64,000 nucleotides of DNA from Arthrobacter sp. Lineage in GTDB: Bacteria; Actinomycetota; Actinomycetes; Actinomycetales; Micrococcaceae. Where the stretch lies: contig JARIBG010000011.1 of assembly GCA_029257465.1 (NCBI GenBank), forward strand, positions 22,170-86,169. The letters are read 5' to 3'. Under the pieces are notes generated by a model. It made no database searches. It was given only the letters and a program-made list of their open reading frames with translations, and was not told the DNA's origin. Both the position numbers and the translations under genes were made by a program. Positions 59,858 through 64,000 of the stretch are shown piece by piece (positions within the stretch are counted from its first letter, which is position 1; each line of letters starts with the position of its first letter).

Positions 59858-60829
59858 CTACGTGGCTCCGGTGCCGTCCGACCGGCCGATTCCGGTGCTT
59901 CCGAGGATCGCGTCCAACCAGGCATCGGCGGCGCCGAAGGCGGCGTCGGAGGTGTGGCGTTCGACGGCGGGTGAGCGCCGGTCCGCCCGGGCGTAGGACC
60001 CCAGGAAGCGCAGGCTCGGGCTGATCCGGTGCAGGCCCTTGAGCGCATCGGCGACGCGGGAGTCCTCCACGTGACCATCGGCGTCCACACTGAAGAAGTA
60101 GTCGCCCAGGAACTGGCCCGTGGGCCGGGACTCGATGCGACTGAGATTGACCCCGCGCGCTGCGAACTGGTCGAGGATCTGCATCAGTGCGCCCGGGTGA
60201 TCCACGGGCAGGGGAATCTCGAGCGTGGTCTTGTCAGCCCCGGTACGCGGCGAGAGCGCATCCGGTCCGCCCACCAGGATGAAGCGCGTCACGGCGTCGG
60301 AGACGTCACCGATGTCCTCCGCCAGAACGACGAGTCCGAGTCCGGCTGCCAGCAGCGGCGAGCAGATGGCGGCGTCGAAACTTCCGTCGCCGTTGCAGAG
60401 GTCCTTCGCCGCGGCAGCGGTCGACGACGACGGAACGTATTCCGCAGCGCGTACATGAGTGTCCGCCCAGGCCCGGCACTGCGCCCAGGCATGGCCATGC
60501 GTCGCGATACGGCGGACGTCCGCGAGCGCGGTACCGGCGCGGGCAGCGAGCACGAAGGTGATGTTCACGAGTTCCTCGCGCACGATCCGCAGCGGCTCAC
60601 CGACGGCGATGGCGTCGAGGGTGGCACTCACGCCGCCCTCGACGGAGTTCTCGATGGGCACCATGGCGGCGTCCACCGCACCCGAGCGGACGGCGTCGAG
60701 CGCCGAACCGACGGTGGACGCCGGGACGCGGCGAGCGGCGTCGGCCCCCGGTACCTGCAGCAGGGCCGCTTCGGTGAAGGTGCCCTCGGGTCCCAGATAG
60801 GCGTAGGAGGTGCTGCCTGCACCCGTCAC
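59858..60829 (-). CDS. pheA: Prephenate dehydratase with ACT domain
   Basis: SYAYLGPEGTFTEAALLQV, PIENSVEGGVSATLDAI, ACT-type GALMQILDQFAARGVNLSRIESRPTG; GTG start overlapping the rhodanese stop. Confidence 0.95.
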   Translation of the reverse strand: MTGAGSTSYAYLGPEGTFTEAALLQVPGADAARRVPASTVGSALDAVRSGAVDAAMVPIENSVEGGVSATLDAIAVGEPLRIVREELVNITFVLAARAGTALADVRRIATHGHAWAQCRAWADTHVRAAEYVPSSSTAAAAKDLCNGDGSFDAAICSPLLAAGLGLVVLAEDIGDVSDAVTRFILVGGPDALSPRTGADKTTLEIPLPVDHPGALMQILDQFAARGVNLSRIESRPTGQFLGDYFFSVDADGHVEDSRVADALKGLHRISPSLRFLGSYARADRRSPAVERHTSDAAFGAADAWLDAILGSTGIGRSDGTGAT

Positions 60830-61152
60830 AGGACGGTCGGCTCGCCGTCCGTCTCGGACACCAGGGGCCTGCCCGCCTCCAGCCAGTCGTTCATCCCGCC
60901 GGTGACGTTGATGGCGGTGTAGCCGTTGCCCTCGAGCCACTCGGCCGCCCGCTTGGAGCGGCCACCGAGACGGCAGATCACATGCAGATCCTCGTCCGGA
61001 TCCAGCTCGTCCACGCGGGAGGGGAGCTCGTCGAGCGGGATGTGCAGGGCGCCGTCGATATGGCCGGCCTCCCACTCGTGGTCCTCGCGGACGTCGAGGA
61101 TGCGCGCATCCTGGGGAACAGCGGTCACCGGTACATTCTGGAGTTCACTCAT
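60826..61152 (-). CDS. Rhodanese-like domain protein
   Basis: RILDVREDHEWEAGHIDGALHIPLDELPSRVDEL, active-site loop CRLGGRS. Confidence 0.93.
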   Translation of the reverse strand: MSELQNVPVTAVPQDARILDVREDHEWEAGHIDGALHIPLDELPSRVDELDPDEDLHVICRLGGRSKRAAEWLEGNGYTAINVTGGMNDWLEAGRPLVSETDGEPTVL

Positions 61153-61328
61153 GAACCCACCTTTTCACGTCCCGCAGCAGCTCCGCCATGGCCGTTACCC
61201 GCACGAGTCCGCACGTGACTGCACCGGCACGGCCCGTGCGCACCGGCTCCTATAGTGGTCCTTGTTCTCTCCTCGCGTGGCCCGCAGCACAGCGGACCCG
61301 GCGAGCGCCCGCGTCCGACTGGAGCCCC

Positions 61329-62723
61329 ATGAGCGATCCGCACGACCTCTCCGCCCTGGCACTCCAGGACGCCCTGGCCCGCGGGGCGCTCAGCGCCCGC
61401 GAGGTGACCGAACACTTCCTCCGGCGCATCGACGCGCTGAACCCGGACCTCGGCTCGTTCATCACCGTCACGCACGATCACGCGCTGCGCGCGGCCGACC
61501 ACGCCGATCGACTGCGCTCCTCCGGGGCCGCTCTCGGCCCCCTGCACGGCATGCCCCTGGCGCATAAGGATCTCACCGACGTCGCCGGGGTGCGGACCAC
61601 CCTCGGCACGGCGGCCCTCGATCCCTCGATCGCGGCGAAGGACGCACCCCTCACGGCGGTCCTGCGACGCGCCGGAGCCATCAGCCTCGGTAAGACGCAG
61701 GTGCCCGAGTTCGGCCTGAGCTGCTACAGCGAGAACCGCCTGGCCCCGCCGGCCCGCAACCCGCTCGACCGACGGCTCAGCCCGGCCGGGTCCTCGGGGG
61801 GCAGCGCCGCCGCGGTGGCCGCCGCGATGCTCCCGTTCGCCCCGGGCACCGACGGCGGCGGATCGGTCCGTATCCCGGCGGCCGCGACCGGCCTGGTGGG
61901 GCTCAAACCCAATCGGGGCCGGGTGCCGTCCGGCGCGGGGCAGGCGGATCTCGGGCAGTTCGTCGTCGCCGGGCCCCTCGCGCACTCCGCCGTGGACGCC
62001 GGGCTGCTCCTCGACGCCATGGTGGCCGAGCCGAGCTACCGGCCCACGAGCGCCGCCTCCCGGTATCCGGGCTCCTTCACCGACGCCGCCCTGCGCGCGG
62101 AAGGACGATTCCGCATCGGCGTCAGCACGGCCTCGCCGTTCTCCTCCGCGATGGACATCGGCCTCGACAGTGCCGCGGTGGCGGCCCTCCGCTCCGGGAT
62201 CGGGCTGCTGCAGAAGGCCGGGCACGACGTCGTCGACACCGAGCTCACGTACGACTCCCGGTACCACGAGGCTTTCCAGCTCGTGTGGACGGCAGGGCTG
62301 GCAACTCTGCCGATCCCCGCCGAACGGGAGAACCGCCTGACGGACATCACGCGCGTCCTGCGCCGACGCGCACTCGGACGCAGTGCCGCGGAGCTGGCCG
62401 GCGCCATCGAGGTGCTGCGCGCGTTCGAGCAGGAGACCATCCGGCAGTACTCGGCGTACGACATGATCCTGACGCCGGCGCTCGCCATGACGCCCCGCCC
62501 TATCGGGTGGTACACGGACGACGACGGCGATACCGACTACGTACGGCAGTGCCAGTACTCGCCGTACACCTCGATGGTCAATGTCTGCGGGCTGCCCGCC
62601 GTGACGGTACCCACACTGACCCTCCCCGACGGGCTCTCGATGAGCGTGCAGCTCATCGGCCGCCCGGGCGAGGAGGCGTACCTGCTCGCCGTGACCGCCC
62701 AGCTCGAGGCGCTGCGCGGATAG
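61329..62723 (+). CDS. Amidase (amidase-signature family)
   Basis: Catalytic Lys HGMPLAHKDL; SPAGSSGGSAAAVAAAMLPFAPGTDGGGSVRIPAAATGLVGLKP. Confidence 0.95.
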   Translation: MSDPHDLSALALQDALARGALSAREVTEHFLRRIDALNPDLGSFITVTHDHALRAADHADRLRSSGAALGPLHGMPLAHKDLTDVAGVRTTLGTAALDPSIAAKDAPLTAVLRRAGAISLGKTQVPEFGLSCYSENRLAPPARNPLDRRLSPAGSSGGSAAAVAAAMLPFAPGTDGGGSVRIPAAATGLVGLKPNRGRVPSGAGQADLGQFVVAGPLAHSAVDAGLLLDAMVAEPSYRPTSAASRYPGSFTDAALRAEGRFRIGVSTASPFSSAMDIGLDSAAVAALRSGIGLLQKAGHDVVDTELTYDSRYHEAFQLVWTAGLATLPIPAERENRLTDITRVLRRRALGRSAAELAGAIEVLRAFEQETIRQYSAYDMILTPALAMTPRPIGWYTDDDGDTDYVRQCQYSPYTSMVNVCGLPAVTVPTLTLPDGLSMSVQLIGRPGEEAYLLAVTAQLEALRG

Positions 62724-62768
62724 CCGGTACGCTTCCTTCGCCTCCCGCCGGGCCGGGACCATGGACGG

Positions 62769-64000
62769 ATGAGTACCTCCCAGAAGACCGCAGTCGGCGA
62801 CGGCAGGACATTCTTCGGCCACCCGCGGATGCTCGCAAATCTCTTCGGCGTGGAGCTCTGGGAGCGATTCTCCTTCTACGGCATGCAGGCCCTGCTGCTG
62901 TACTACATGACGTACTCCCTCGCCGACGGCGGACTGGCCTTCGCCCCGGGAACTGCGGCCGGGCTGGTCGGCGCCTACGGTGGCGGGGTCTATCTGTCCA
63001 CCATCCTGGGCGCCTGGGTTGCCGACCGCGTCCTCGGGTCCGAGCGCGTGCTGTTCTTCTCGGCGATCATCATCATGTTCGGACACATCGCGCTCGCGCT
63101 ACTGCCCGGCGTCGTGGGTCTGTCGATCGGCCTGGTCCTGGTAGGCGTGGGCTCGGGCGGACTCAAGGCCAACGCGTCCTCGCTCGTCGGCACGCTCTAC
63201 GAGCCCGGCGACACGCGCCGCGACGCCGGATTCTCCATTTTCTACATGGGCATCAACATCGGAGCCCTCGTGGGGCCGCTGCTGACCAATCTGGCGTGGG
63301 ACGCGTACGGCTTCCACGTGGGCTTCGGTCTCGCCGCCATCGGCATGGCCGCCGGGCTCATCCAGTACTCTGCAGGGCGCAGGAAGCTACCTGCCGCCGC
63401 ACAGAGATCGAGGATCCCCTGCCCCGCGCCGCCTACCCGCGCTGGGTCGGCATCGCCGCCGTCGTCCTGGTACTCCTCGGCGTCGTCCTGGCCACCGGGC
63501 TCCTGAACGCCGGCAACCTGGCGAGCGTCATGGCGTACACGGCAATCGCGGCGACCATCGCCTACTTCGCGGTGATCCTCTCGAGCCGCAAGGTGAGCGC
63601 CGTCGAACGACGCCGCGTGTACTCTTTCATGCCGTTGTTCCTGGCCAGTGCCGCATTCTGGTCCCTGTTCCAGCAGCAGTTCACCGTGGTGGCGCTGTAC
63701 TCGCAGAGTCGCCTCGACCGGACCATTTTCGGGTGGGAGATGCCCCCGGGCATGGTGCAGTCCATCAACCCGATCTTCATCATCGTCTTCGCGGGCATCT
63801 TCGCGGCGGTGTGGACGCGCCTGGGCAACCGGCAGCCGTCGTCGCCCGTGAAGTTCTCCCTCGGTCTGATGGTCATGGGTCTGGCGTTCCTCGCCTTCAT
63901 CCCCTTCGCCGGCGGCGGACCGAACAGCACACCGCTCATAGCCCTCGCCGCCATCCTGCTCCTGTTCACGTTCGCCGAGCTCTTCATCTCCCCGATCGGC
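62769..64000 (+). pseudogene. POT/PTR-family peptide MFS transporter, frameshifted near 63402; 3' end beyond the window
   Basis: Frame 1 MSTSQKTAVGDGRTFFGHPRMLANLFGVELWERFSFYGMQALLLYYMTY...LIQYSAGRRKLPAAA; homologous-looking sequence resumes in another frame EIEDPLPRAAYPRWVGIAAVVLVLLG...FAELFISPIG, open to the window end. Confidence 0.85.

Overview
The window is a high-GC actinobacterial chromosome segment, probably Micrococcaceae/Arthrobacter-like (inferred from gene content and order; not tested by search). It is mostly core gene neighbourhoods: a fructose PTS operon with HPr; Pit/DUF47 facing pstCAB; radA-disA-mutY; dhaKLM; clpC-lsr2-lysS-panC; PH-domain genes/DUF3180-folKBPE-ftsH-hpt-tilS; dacB-ppa; gdhA; glycerate kinase/HAD/serS; topoisomerase IB-pheA-rhodanese; an amidase; and a POT-family transporter. 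There is one tRNA-Lys(UUU). I saw no CRISPR array, prophage, intact IS element or known defence island. The best candidates for something new are: (1) a translationally coupled pair of a protein with two HTH-like segments and a 7TM protein (11708-13161), preceded by a 19-bp inverted repeat with a C5 loop that could be a long operator or a small RNA; (2) 17-bp iterons upstream of dhaKLM; (3) a palindrome overlapping the lsr2 promoter; (4) a PHO-box-like repeat before a pst operon with no pstS; (5) a one-base frameshift in the POT transporter; (6) a SatD-like/HTH protein next to pyrophosphatase. None can be shown to be novel from sequence alone.
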